NCBI RefSeq assembly: GCF_008831285.2
Contig: NC_045140.1
Coordinates: 20,272,370-20,336,369, forward strand
Length of the DNA: 64,000 nucleotides
DNA from: Nymphaea colorata
Taxonomy: Eukaryota; Streptophyta; Magnoliopsida; Nymphaeales; Nymphaeaceae
Direction of reading: 5' to 3'
A program made the translations under genes and the position numbers. This document shows, in pieces, positions 24,386-36,600 of the stretch. Every line of letters starts with the position of its first letter. The stretch's first letter is position 1. A model generated the notes under the pieces. That model searched no databases, was not told the origin of the DNA, and saw nothing but the letters and a program-made list of their open reading frames with translations.

Positions 24386-27300
24386 GTTTTGATTGTAAAA
24401 AGTCTCAATGCATTTTTGCGAAAGCAATATTTTGTCTTGAGTTCAATAATGCATAAAATAAGATAACATGGGACTTAAATAGCAAACTATCCTCTTACTG
24501 AGTTGCTATGATTTCAATTCATCACCCTCTAATTCGGGAATTTTGGGGAAGGAAAAACCTGAACCCTGTTGAGACTGTTTTGAACATTTAAGTTGCCGCA
24601 ATGACTAAGAGAGTATAAATGGTTCAGGCTAGAGTCTGGTATCTTACCAAATCTTGAACACAATAAATCCAATGCATAAATGACCAAGATTACAGTTCAT
24701 AATCCCAACAATTCCCTAGTCCCATGAGTGGGAAGGAATCTCATGACTGCCCGAATGAAAAGCCCAAAAGCCTACCCCTTAAGGGTGAGCAATGAGTCGG
24801 GTACTCGATCCGTGATGGACCTGGGATCGGTAGTTGGTTACTTGGCCCGTGATGGACCTGGCTTTGACTGGTTATTCAACTTTTTTTCATGAAGTCCAAA
24901 ATTGTGTTGAAATTTGAAAAGTCTTGCAGAACACCCTTCAATTTGAATGTCACGCATGCCACCATGCAAAGGATAACAACCATAAGAATCCAACTTGGCG
25001 CACCACTCAAGGCTACCAATTATGCTACACCACTTAGGGCCAATAATTTCCCTAAACCCAAAGATCCCTTTATGATTTCAATACACCTTGACTGGTTCTC
25101 CAGTTTGTTGACGATAATCCTCTTTGTTTGTCATAGTTAACGTCACTTTCAGGGTTCAAAAATCACCAAGATTTTTTTCTTGATATGCTTGCACCTGACA
25201 ATTATCTTTTAAACGCCATAAGATTTCTCCGGTCAAGAGTGAGATTTGTGACGCTGACATATATTTCAATCGGCCCACTGTGTGAGTAGCGCACATCACC
25301 ATCGACAACATGATCATAGACACGCTCAAAATCTTCATCACATGGCATGTTTTGTGGTTTTATTAGAATTCTATGTTAACTTCTCACCAGCTAATTAGCA
25401 GTCTGGGTTCCACAAAACCTGGCCGATGGATTTCAGGCTGGTTGGGCATCTAGCCTACACAAAGCAGCAATGGGATTTTTTTTTTCAATATTTTACTTAA
25501 GAGAAACTACTCTAGGTTTAGAGACTTTGTCGCTCATCCAAAGCATAAAACCCTCAAGGCCAGTCCCTACCCTCTAATCCGGGCATGTCTGTGTTTTTTG
25601 AAAAGAAAAAGCACCATTGAGATTTGAACCAGCGACTATGTTAATACCCAGTATTCCAGTGAATACATTCGTCTAAAAGAAGTACATAACTCAATGAACT
25701 GGGATAGTGCCAGTGCCAACTAATTGTACTTCACAATAGCTAGATGAGTCCACGGCTTGACCCACTACAGGACTCAAAAAAGATTTTCATAATTCATGCT
25801 TCGAGCTAAGTTAATCATATATGTGATGTTCTTTTGCCAACTGATTTTGTTATGGAACAATAGCTCCAAGGGATGTAGTGCGGCCGGTTGAACTGATGAG
25901 TCAGTCAAATTGATGAGTCAGTCAAATTTTGGGTTTCAGTTCGATTCCTATGGACACTGTCCTTCAAGATCCTTCAAGATGCATGACGCTCTAGTTAATA
26001 GATGTACTGTTCTCCATTTAGGCTGCCTTGGACCTCAGGGGAAGAGAGGAGGGTGTGTTGGGGCTTTAGCTTTTTCGGGGTATCTCCTCCCACTAATAGG
26101 TCAATAGATGGACCTAAAGCCGCTGGCAATTGAGTAGGCCGGTCCGCACACGTTCCTAGTGATTACTTGCATGGCAGATGTGTGCATTTGTCATTGACCA
26201 AACTGTTTGGCCATCATTTCTCGTTTGGAAATATTTGGCCTACCCTAGCAAGGAGTTGAATTGAAGAAAGTTAGCTGGGCTTATCTATAGTCGACAAGAA
26301 TCTAGTGCCGGATCCTTGCACGAGCAAGGCCTAGATTAACTTACCGGAGGGAGAAATAGATAAAAGTAAAAGCCTACCAAGGGAAGAGCTCCTTCATGAT
26401 AAGCCAAGATTTATCTTTACAAGTTTTTTTTCTTCAGTTTCTTTTGATGATTGTCACACGTTAGAGGAACATGGAGTGGTGGTTGAATATTGCATTCGGC
26501 ATATTAGTTCCCATGATTTTAGGACTTTGATTTCTAACAAGAATTTGAATTTTTTGTTTATGCATGAATTACACTGTGGTTTTATTAGACACGTTAGAGC
26601 TCTCTCTCTCTCTCTCCCTCCTATTTTATGAAAGCATGTCACATCAAGTCTATGCGTCCAAAATTAAAGTAATCAAACACCCCCTCCAAGCTTTTTTTCA
26701 ATGAAAGTTTTCTTTCATTATTAATGTAGTTCTCTAGAACGCAGCACTTGATGGTTCTGTCCTGGTTGGTCTCCAACTATCATGTATGCTGATGCTTTAT
26801 TCCATGTCTTCTAGAAAGAATGCTTAAATTATTCTCTCTCTCTCTTTCTGTGTGTGTGTGTGTGTGACATTCTCTAAGATGTACTTGCTGTGAGATACAT
26901 TTATTATTTCATGAACGTTCATGAAATATGATGCTATAGGTCAAGTTAGCCTGGAAGAACTTCAATTGACATTAAATATAGCAGTTGGCAGAAACTTCCT
27001 TGCGTCTTAGGAATGCTTTGTAGGAAGAGTGAAGTGTGAGACTGTCTTCCTTATTTTTCAATTCTAAACTTTTCTTCTATGCCATATGGCAGAAGACATG
27101 GTTCTACAAAAGGAGGTAGCCCTTAGGGGTGGAACATTTTTGGGGCTTAGGGCCGACATGCTTGCAGTCCAAGGGCGGTTCTGTGTCCAACCAGCAACAT
27201 GCGTGTTGGGGATGCTTGTATTGGCCCTACGGCTGATGATGGCGTCAGTCCCACTCCTAATTTCCTGCTTCATTTTTTAAACTTATTGTCCGGTGAATCT

Positions 27301-28611
27301 TTTTGTAGATCCATGCAAACATAAGACAAAATGCAAGTCCCTTTCATAACATGGGCTATAAGGGTTACACATATACAATTAATAATCATAAACTATGTTA
27401 TTGTCGCGAGAGCGAAGAAAGAAGTATTTCATCAAACCACTTAAATGAGAGTCTAACCCCTCCTCTCTCCTTGTCCCTTGTGTAGGCACAATGCCCATCA
27501 CCTAATACAATGTTCTCGCCCCATTGACATAGAGATATAGAGCCCATGAGAGTCGAATTGGCGATGCAGGATTTCACCGGAATGCTGGTGATTAAGGTCC
27601 ATCCTCCTTCTTCATGACACGGACCTTTGAGGAACAAGACTTGATCTTTTGGTTAGGAACATACAGGACTGCTCATCAGTATGAAAAGAATAATGGTAAC
27701 TCCAGGTCAGCTGTAGTAATAAAAATGCATGTCTTACTAAGACAGAACCCTGTTGTCCTCTTAACTACTAGCAAGACCTGATTCACTCTTCAAGAAGAAA
27801 CTGATTCAGTTGGATGTATATCAGAGGATAACTACACCGCGTTGTCAAAATTCATGTCATTCACAACTCTTTTTATACTTTTACTGCCTACTCTCCACTT
27901 GTGGTGTAGGCTATTGTTTGCGTAGCTCTACCCATTTAAAGCTGTTTATATTTGTGTATATAGGATGACTCAGTTTGTTGCATTAGTAAGTTTACTTGCT
28001 TTAAATACAACAGCATCGATATATTTTCGGGTGAGCAGGAGGTTCATCTCTACCAACCAAAAGAACCTCGAAGGCCCCCTCATTGCCCCTGTCTCTAAGA
28101 TCTTGGCCTGCATCAGCATCAACGATGTAGTAGTGTACCCATCAACTTAGATGTTGCGCTCAACCACCTTAAGATGCAAAATATAACAGTGCCGTTATAT
28201 TTTGAAAGCAAAGTAAACTTACTAAGGTCCCGCATTCCGAGATGGTGAAAGTTAGAAAAGGCTTACAACTAAGGCACAGATGGCCTCGAAAAGGCTGAAA
28301 CTAATGCGGAATTCAACCTTAATAAAAGAAAATAATCAATAAATTACCTTCAATATGATGTTGAACCAACTTGATTTTTCTTTAGAGCTAAAACTTCTGC
28401 AAGCCGATGGTACACTGACGCTGTGACGCATGCTGTGGTGCTGTATCAGCATATCACGAAGGAACAATTTATATTCCAGTTTAACATCTGAAAAATCTAG
28501 ATTAATTTAGTTAGAATCATAACCAAATAGAATTGTGACTGTGGACTTGGAACAGATGTTTCCATGAGAGTCGTTTGGCAGCAAGAATGAATCTCCCCGA
28601 TCATACAACAC

Positions 28612-28844
28612 TAAGGGTGTGTTTGGATGACTATTTAAAACCAGGTTTTGGAAGACAAAACCTGGTTTTGCCTTAAAACACCATTTCAAGAGTGTTTGGA
28701 TGACATCAAAACTGGGTTTTGTATGTCAAAACCTGGTTTTCATAAAGGGCCTGAAAAACCTGCTTCCCCCCAGTTTTTTCAGTTTCAAAAGAGTTGTTTT
28801 TACCAGACCAAGTATGTTGATAGTGTCATCCCTACACACCCTAA
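28612..28844. mobile_element. Tourist-like MITE (PIF/Harbinger type)
   Basis: Terminal inverted repeats gggtgtgtttggatgac (28615-28631) and gtcatccctacacaccc (28825-28841) enclose a 227 bp element with no coding capacity. It is flanked on both sides by TAA (28612-28614 and 28842-28844), the target duplication expected for PIF/Harbinger-related MITEs. The interior is rich in the word aaacctggtttt. A second, more degraded member lies at 62025-62321. Confidence 0.8.
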
Positions 28845-30693
28845 GTTGGTGTTCCATAAATCTACCTCAATTTTTGAGATAAATTTATAAAACAATCACA
28901 CAATGCTTCTGCTGCCAAACTACCGCTCAAATTTGAAGTATAAAGCAAACACAGATCAAACCTCAAAAAGGTGGAAATTTGTGTTAGTCCCTGAAGTCAA
29001 GGTTCAAAATCCCATTCCAATGAGGCGAACATCCAATCAATTCAGAGTTGGTAGTGCCTAGACCTAAACCCGAACTCAGCCTGTTTATTATCCTTTGAAT
29101 ATAGGCTTTGGCAGAGATCATTAGCCTTTGATAAATTAAACATCAATTTTTTCCCTTTACCATACAAACAAAAAAGGATGACGACCTTTGAATATTCGTT
29201 AGATGGCCTTCCTGTGCTGCACAAGGAGATGCTCTCAGAAAAATCCAAATGGGGACAAGCAAACATGGGGAGAAAAAGCACTATGCGACGTACAGAAGTT
29301 TGTCTATTTCAACGGTCATCTGATAATGCTTGAAACAATGCCAGCCCGATCGGTGATTAGATCTTGGAAGTTACAAGAGTAGGTATGAGCATCTCGTTTG
29401 ACAAGGCAAAAGCATGCCCGAATGCTGAAACTTGTACATACTGACTTCCCTAGAAAGACCTTGAAGTTTATATGACTTGGGTTCTTGAATTGGCTTCATA
29501 ATTGACCTCTTCATGCCCTTTTTTTTTTTCCATAAACCTTCTGTTTGAGTTCGAAGGCTGGGTTCTCATTTATGTTGGCTTTGTGCCCCCTTTAGATCCA
29601 AGCTACAATGCGTCTCCTGCCAAATAAGGAACCCTAGAAATCTTAAAATCCTTTTCTTTTTTGCCTAAAAAAAGATGGAATCCTCAAATCCCCGGAGAAA
29701 GCTGCAGCATCACTTTTGGAATAACAGGTTGAGCTAGATATGTGATACACGCACAGGATCTTTGGCATTTTGAGATATGCTTCGAACAGGAGAATTGAAG
29801 AGAGACTTGCAAGGGTGAAGCATGGCAGAACCGGATATTTCAAATTGAAGTAAATTTGAAACAACGAACGATCTACTTCTGTCAACGTGGACTGCGGAGA
29901 TTAATTTGAAGGGCCCTAAGCTCTCTTACGATGTCCCTGGGATTGCTGCCGAGGACCGTCAGCAAACCTATACTTTCCGTTGGATCCTCGAAGTCACTTT
30001 CAAACGACGTAGAAACGACAATACCAGCTTTGGAAAATATTCATTTGCAGCTCATCCTTGGGCTTGAGCAGTTCCTGCAAGCTCAACCAGTAATACCCCA
30101 AAATTCGTCCAAAAATAGGACATGAAACCGCAGGTTGAATCAACGCATGATTCCAGCGCATCCAGGCCAATCAGTTCTGTGTACAATTTGCCGAAGGCGT
30201 CTAACATCTATACTTCTGTTTTACTAGTCTATAGTTCTTTTGTGCTTAAAAACTTCTGATAGCATCTATTGAACCGGTGTCTTGCCATCCTAAGCGCTCC
30301 CAAATCGGATCATACCGATGCCCAGTACAGCATACAAGACGACTACCTTCTCCTTTCCAATAAGAGGGAGATACCCAAAGGGCCCAAACCTCTTTCACCT
30401 TTCCCCCCTTCAACTTGAAAGTACCACCTACCACTTGAAAGTACCACCTACCACCATTTCCAATCCAGATAAATCTGCCCAAAAAACTCATGACTAAACT
30501 TTCCCTAGCCACCAACTCGACCAGCTACACTATAACCCTTGGGGGTTGTAATAAGCAAAGAAGATGTTTCATTTGACACTGCTAGAGATCAAATTCTCCA
30601 GCTTGTTACAGCTACCAGAACAATAGTATGTTATTGCACTTTTATTCAATAATTATACGTATGTCACATGCATTTTACTAGACAATATACAGA

Positions 30694-33600
30694 TTATGCT
30701 GGTTTTCTTCGCCTTCTCAAGGATGGCAGAGCCCTCAGATTGACATCAGATTGGAGAGTATGAAGCTCTGTTGTTTCATTGCTTCCAGGTTTGCAGGCAG
30801 CAGGATCTCCACCAAGTTCCTGTTGTTTCTGTAAATTTTCTACCTCAATTTGCTCGGTATCCACGGAGGAGATGATAGATGGACCACCATCTAGCAACTT
30901 CTCGTGAGAAATCTCGTTTAGATCAGACACATTTGAATCGTCTTCATCTAAGCAGAATCCACCCCCTGTGAACAGGTACTCTCTGGGACTGTTGTCATCC
31001 GGACGAGCTTCAGCAGAATCCTTCTTCCCGAAGTCCTCATCGGAGAAAGGTTCTTGATTAGTGTCATCCAGATGGTTGTATTTTTCCTGTGATGAAGGAC
31101 TTTCACTATCTACATCATCCACCGAATACACCACAGGCTTCCGAGACCTCCCCGACTGTTAAGCAGTTGGATGAATAGAGGTCAAACAATAAAAGAAGAT
31201 TTTTATACTAGAGGAATAGGCAATTCCTTTTTATGAAAAAAGGAGGATGAAAACTTACTCGCCGTGGGTTGGACAGTTGTCTAACTTTAACATCTTGAAA
31301 ACGATCAACATTGGCATTACCAGCATATTTCTTTTGCATCTTGCCCCTGACTCCTCTTCGTTGTTTTGGGGATTTCATTTTGTTACTTTGACACTCTTCA
31401 CTCTCACTGCACGTTTCTGATCCTACCAGCCCAGCCTCTACAGACTTCCTTTTGGTTCCACTTATGTTTGGCTGCTTCAAAGCTTGCCTGTGGGAGTCCT
31501 TCCACTCGTTTGCGACAGAATCACTGGAACCAACGACATATTTATCTTCACGCTCTGCAGAAGCTTCTGATCCCACCAACCCAGCACGTGCGGATTTACT
31601 TTTAGTTTCACGTCCAGTTGCTTGCTTCACAGACTGCCTATTAAAGCCCTTAATTTCCTTTGCACCAGAATCACCATTTCCTTCAGAAGCCATGGCACGG
31701 TCATCCTCCACGGTTCCAGAATCAACCATCAAATGTGATGATCTTTTACCAGTCAAACCCTTAACTGCCTTTTGAATCCTCTGACTACGAATTTTTGCAA
31801 ATCTCTCATTGAACGTATAAAAAGCCTCCAACCTTAATTGTGTCTGCAACAAGGACGTGGTATAGAAAGAAATTGTAAAAACAGGCTCCTGAGCAATGGT
31901 AAAATATGACAATGGAAAAGTTGGCAAGAGGGGATGCACAGGCACACATTCATCTAACAGAAAGCTACAATGAGTTGAACTATGGTCCACCTCCGCCAGA
32001 AATCTAGTCAAACTTTTAATTATACCAACATTCCTGTCCAAGAAGTGATTTCTCTAGACTAAAATATACAACGGCCAGTACATTCCCATTTCTCGATAAC
32101 TAATGTAGGACAACGTGCATGCTTCTCATTGTCACACGATCACCTTAAAATAAGCTTAAATGATAGGCAGAAACAATGAGAAGGTTAACTGCAAACCTCA
32201 TGTCTGTTGTACTCCTTTAAAACAGGAAGGAGCAATTCATCTGCCTTCTGGTTAGCCCACCCAAACTTTTCCCAACACAACCTGAACCATGTTGATCTTA
32301 GTCATCAAAGCCAAAGAAAGGAACAATCTCATGGATTTTATGCAAGAACCAAAATTCCAAAATATCGCACCATTCTGAAGTCAAAATATATTCAAGGCTA
32401 ATTTTTGAAAAAAAAATCAATATCATAAAAACAGATTGTCAATTTGTGATAGAACAATTTTTTTCAGCCTAAAAATACACACAATAGGACAAGGTTACAC
32501 CTTCAAATTTGTCTTAAGAGTATATATTCCACTTGCAAGACATGCTACCCGTAGTAACCATCAGGTTGACTAGCCTACATGTGGTTTATTCAAATATGAA
32601 ACACCAAATGTGCAATTGCTGCTAAGTTTATCAACTTATTTTCTTTCATAAGCCAATTTCACATTCCCAGCGGTAGCTGTTTAAACAGGCCAAGCTTTTA
32701 TCACAATAGATCACAATTTACATCATTTTATATAAAATTATAAATAAACTCGTAATGAGTTACCTGTTAAATATTAGCACAAATGTGCTGGTCCGAAGGA
32801 ACCACTGTCAAGTTGACATCCTCAACGCTGATTTTAGATCAATAGGTTATTTTATTCTTATTCAAATAAAGATTTGGATATGTTTGTGAAATTGTTCAAC
32901 ATAGACACCAGACTATCATCTGGAAGCTTTTGTTCTTAAGAAGCATCATCTTAGCAGGGCAAAAGGATTTTCAATGCGGGAATAAATGATTTGGCATGAA
33001 TTCCTAGTTAACTTTTGGGCAAAAAGAAAGCCTAGTGCCTCCCATATTGTTTTCTCAGAAGTGAAAAAAATGAAAAAGAGAACAAAACTTGCGAGCTACA
33101 CAGTTAGGTGGCTGTCTAGGCACTTAGGCACCATATGTATGCCTAGGGAGACAAGGCAACCAGTCAGTCGATGCACAGCTTTTTACTACAAACACTCTAC
33201 ACCATCCAATCTCGCAGAACACTGGAAGTAAATATTTTGGCCAAATATTTAGCATAAGCATATCAGACAATAAATATATAAAATGTTGCACATATATATA
33301 TTTCTTGAACCAAATTTATCAGATAAAAAACTTCAGTTGGCTTGTCATCAGTATCAGGTTAACCACTGGAGGATACATGTAAACCACCAGTTGAGTAATG
33401 GAGCATGTTTCAGGCAAGAAAATTGATATGATGACCGAACAACATCATACTAACATGCATAGAAATGGCTCAAATTTGGAAAAAACTTACTGTCTTAACA
33501 GAACTTACTTGCGAAGTTCAGAGAGATCAGGCTTCCCCCATGAGAAGGGTTCTGATGACTTGTCAATTTGTGGAGACATGTAAGCAGATATGACTGGTTC

Positions 33601-36600
33601 ACTTGGAAAGGATGGTGGCATATGCCAGTTCTTGCTCACATTTCTCTGCAACATATGTAAATAGTATTGACAAAAATCTCAAGATGACATCAATAAGAAA
33701 ATAAAGCTAAAATCACTAGGAATACATGCTTTTCCATGAATATCTCCTTCAGCTTTGGGATACTGCTTTCATGGAGTTCATTCTGATGGCTTTGAAGAAC
33801 ATTATCATCAACTGCGAAGGTATCTGCATTGGCTTTAAAGTCATCGCTGCTGCTGCTTTCTTTTGATGATTTCTTCCTTGAAGCCTTTCCATTATCAGAA
33901 TGTACCTTCTCCACAATTGATGGGTCTGGAGAATCAAACCATTCCCTAAAATTCTGAAGACCATCCTCTTCTGGGAATGCATGTACTACTTCAATTGCAT
34001 TAACAATACCAATGCCACTGCATCAGATTCAAGGTTTAGTTGATGGCAGGAGAAACAAGAAATCCAAAATTCGAAAAGCTTGCTACATAAATGTCTAGGA
34101 TTGCAAATCCATGAGACCAGGTTGAAGCATTAGGAAATTGTTTGAGAACAGTTGTGACCGAACTCTCAAATTAGAAAATAGCAGTGCTTAGATAATAAGT
34201 CCATAGGAATCATAAGAGTTCATCCATTTTCCCAACTACAAATAACAAATGTCGATTGTCACCTGACACCTTCAGTATAATCACTTCCAAGAAGTAACGC
34301 CATGCGAACCAGTTTTTCCCTCGTCAATCCCAATTCAGCCTCTATGTCCTGAATAGCATGATTAATCATTAAAGACAAGAGCACCAATTTTTACTCATTG
34401 ACTTAGCAGACAAATCAGACTCTCAATGAAGTTTTGAAAAACTTTAGGTTTCATAAGTTTCACTAACCAACGAACATGGAAGTATTGGCCAAAGGAAGAA
34501 AAAATGACAGCATTTGTGACAATGAGAAAATACCAGTAAATAAGACGAAGGATAATTTCTATACACATGGAAATAGGGTTAAAAATTTGACACAACGTTC
34601 TGACAAGGACAAAAGGCCAAACCTTCATGAAGTATGTCTCTACATACTTGCGGTCATCAAATATATTCTTGTACACATTTCTAGCTCCAAACAAGAAAGC
34701 ATCAGAATCGTCAGTTACAACACCATCAACAAGACCTATAAGCTCCATATAAGCACACTGTGCTTCTGCCTCCATAGGTGCAATGATATATGGCAGACCA
34801 AACATTTGGAGTAGTTCCTAATTAAAAGAGTTGAAAGAAAAAATAATCAATAGGCATATATGTGAATCAAAATATAAGAGAGTATACTTTTTTGTACACT
34901 AATCGATCAAAGTCAAACATCAGACAGAAATTCCAATATACAAAAATGCCACAAAAGCTTCTGACCTTTTGCTATTTTTTCATGTATTAAGGTATTAATA
35001 TGAAAAGGTTCAATCTGAAAACAAGTGTCTGCCCGTGATTTTAGGACCATTAACAGTCAACAAAAGATCTCCATATGCATGCAGAAAGAAATCTAACCAA
35101 CTTCAACAATATTTCAACATTACCACTCCTTGTCTCCTGATGAAACAGCTTAACCAGTTTGTTTTAGATTCAATATGATGTGAGGAACATAAGGCAAAAA
35201 AGAAGGAAAACAAAAATAGAAGACAAAAATATTGTAATATAATGGCATTGACGACAACAACAATGATGATGATGATGATGATGAAAATAATTAATTACAA
35301 TAAAAAATAACTATCTGCATAATACATAGTTACATACATAACATAAAACTGAAATGAGGCAGTATTCTGATATTAATCGAGCATAAATAAAGTTGAACAA
35401 ACTAGCTGGTTCTTGTTCTTCATGTAGCTGACTATGTTATATGCACACACATAGGCACGCCAACCTCCTGGGTCAGGCCTTCCCCCTTTCACTTTCTCTC
35501 TTAACAAAAGAGAAAGAAGAAGACCCAACTTCTCAGGCTCCCCCTCCTCCCTGCCTAAGAGAGGTCCCCTCAAGCAGAAAGAGGGGAAGGCACTCCCCTC
35601 TCCTTCCCTACATGGAGAGAACGGAGCAGAAATCTGACACTTTCGTTTTTTTTTCTCCATTGCAAACAAGAAAATGGAAAGCATGAAAACAGGCTTACCC
35701 ATGTAGGTAAGGGTAAAGTGCATTGGGCACAGATGTGTTGAGTCTCTAGGCATATGCAAATGTATCCAACGGTATTTAGGTAATAAAATATACCTAAACT
35801 TCACCCATTTTGCAACTAAAACTTAGAAGGTGTCGAAAGATTGGGAACTGATCAACAAAGACAAACCAGTTTTACAACCATCAAGTTTTTTGACAAATGT
35901 TGCTGACATTGAGAGTGTGCTTGTTGCATACCTGACACTCGGAAAACATTTCATTAGTTACAGATTCAGCATTTCTTTCAAGCTTTCGCTGTTCATCTCC
36001 TAGACTCATCTGCTCTTGTCTCAAACGTGCCATTTCATCACCTAAGCTTGGTTGGATAACCGTTTCTTCAACAACAAGATCATCATGAAGCTTTTCATCA
36101 CAGACAGCATTAGCCGCCTCGCTATGAGCATGCTCATGCAAGCGAACACAACAAATTTCTGATTCAGAAGTGAGAGAAGGAGCATCACAAGAATCCTTTT
36201 TCAAGCCACTCTCCACATAAGCATCCAAGGCATTTCTTACAACATTCCCTGACTTTTCAGAGCTAATTGTAGAAGCATCATTTACTGATCTCATCAAGGC
36301 TGACCCTTCTCTTACCTTAGCATCAAGAAAATGCTCTTTCTCCATCTCAGTTTCTTGTGATTCTGAGGTTGCAGGTGGACTAAGAACTGCGCCTATAAAT
36401 CCATCTGGTACAGCAATCCTGTTCTCAAAAGTCATCTCACCTCCAGTTGAAGCTTCAGATGGTTGACAAATTTCAGATTGATCATCAAGCAAGCATGGTT
36501 TCTTATCAATTCTAGGTGCACGTGAAATTGATGATACCAAGACTGTATCAGAAGAATCAGAGGTGCCCCTTTTAAATCCATTAATACAATTCAATGATGT

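Larger units (their letters stand above)
21186..30693. other. Long intergenic region
   Basis: No intact gene recognised in 9.5 kb. The first kilobase would hold the SHN promoter. Listed separately are a GC-rich orphan island (23845-24210), two SINE-like units and a Tourist-like MITE (28615-28841). The span 22790-23110 and the text at 24790-24860 contain short internal repeats such as gtgatggacctgg twice. A CT microsatellite lies near 26600 and a TG run near 26850. The span 30413-30452 carries a short tandem duplication (cacttgaaagtaccacctac). The minus-strand frames at 27398-27637 and 30246-30515 have no family I can name. Confidence 0.5.

Noticed and set aside
30246-30515. 89-codon minus-strand frame downstream of UVH3
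   Set aside because: No recognisable domain and no link to the UVH3 last exon, which ends with its own stop codon.
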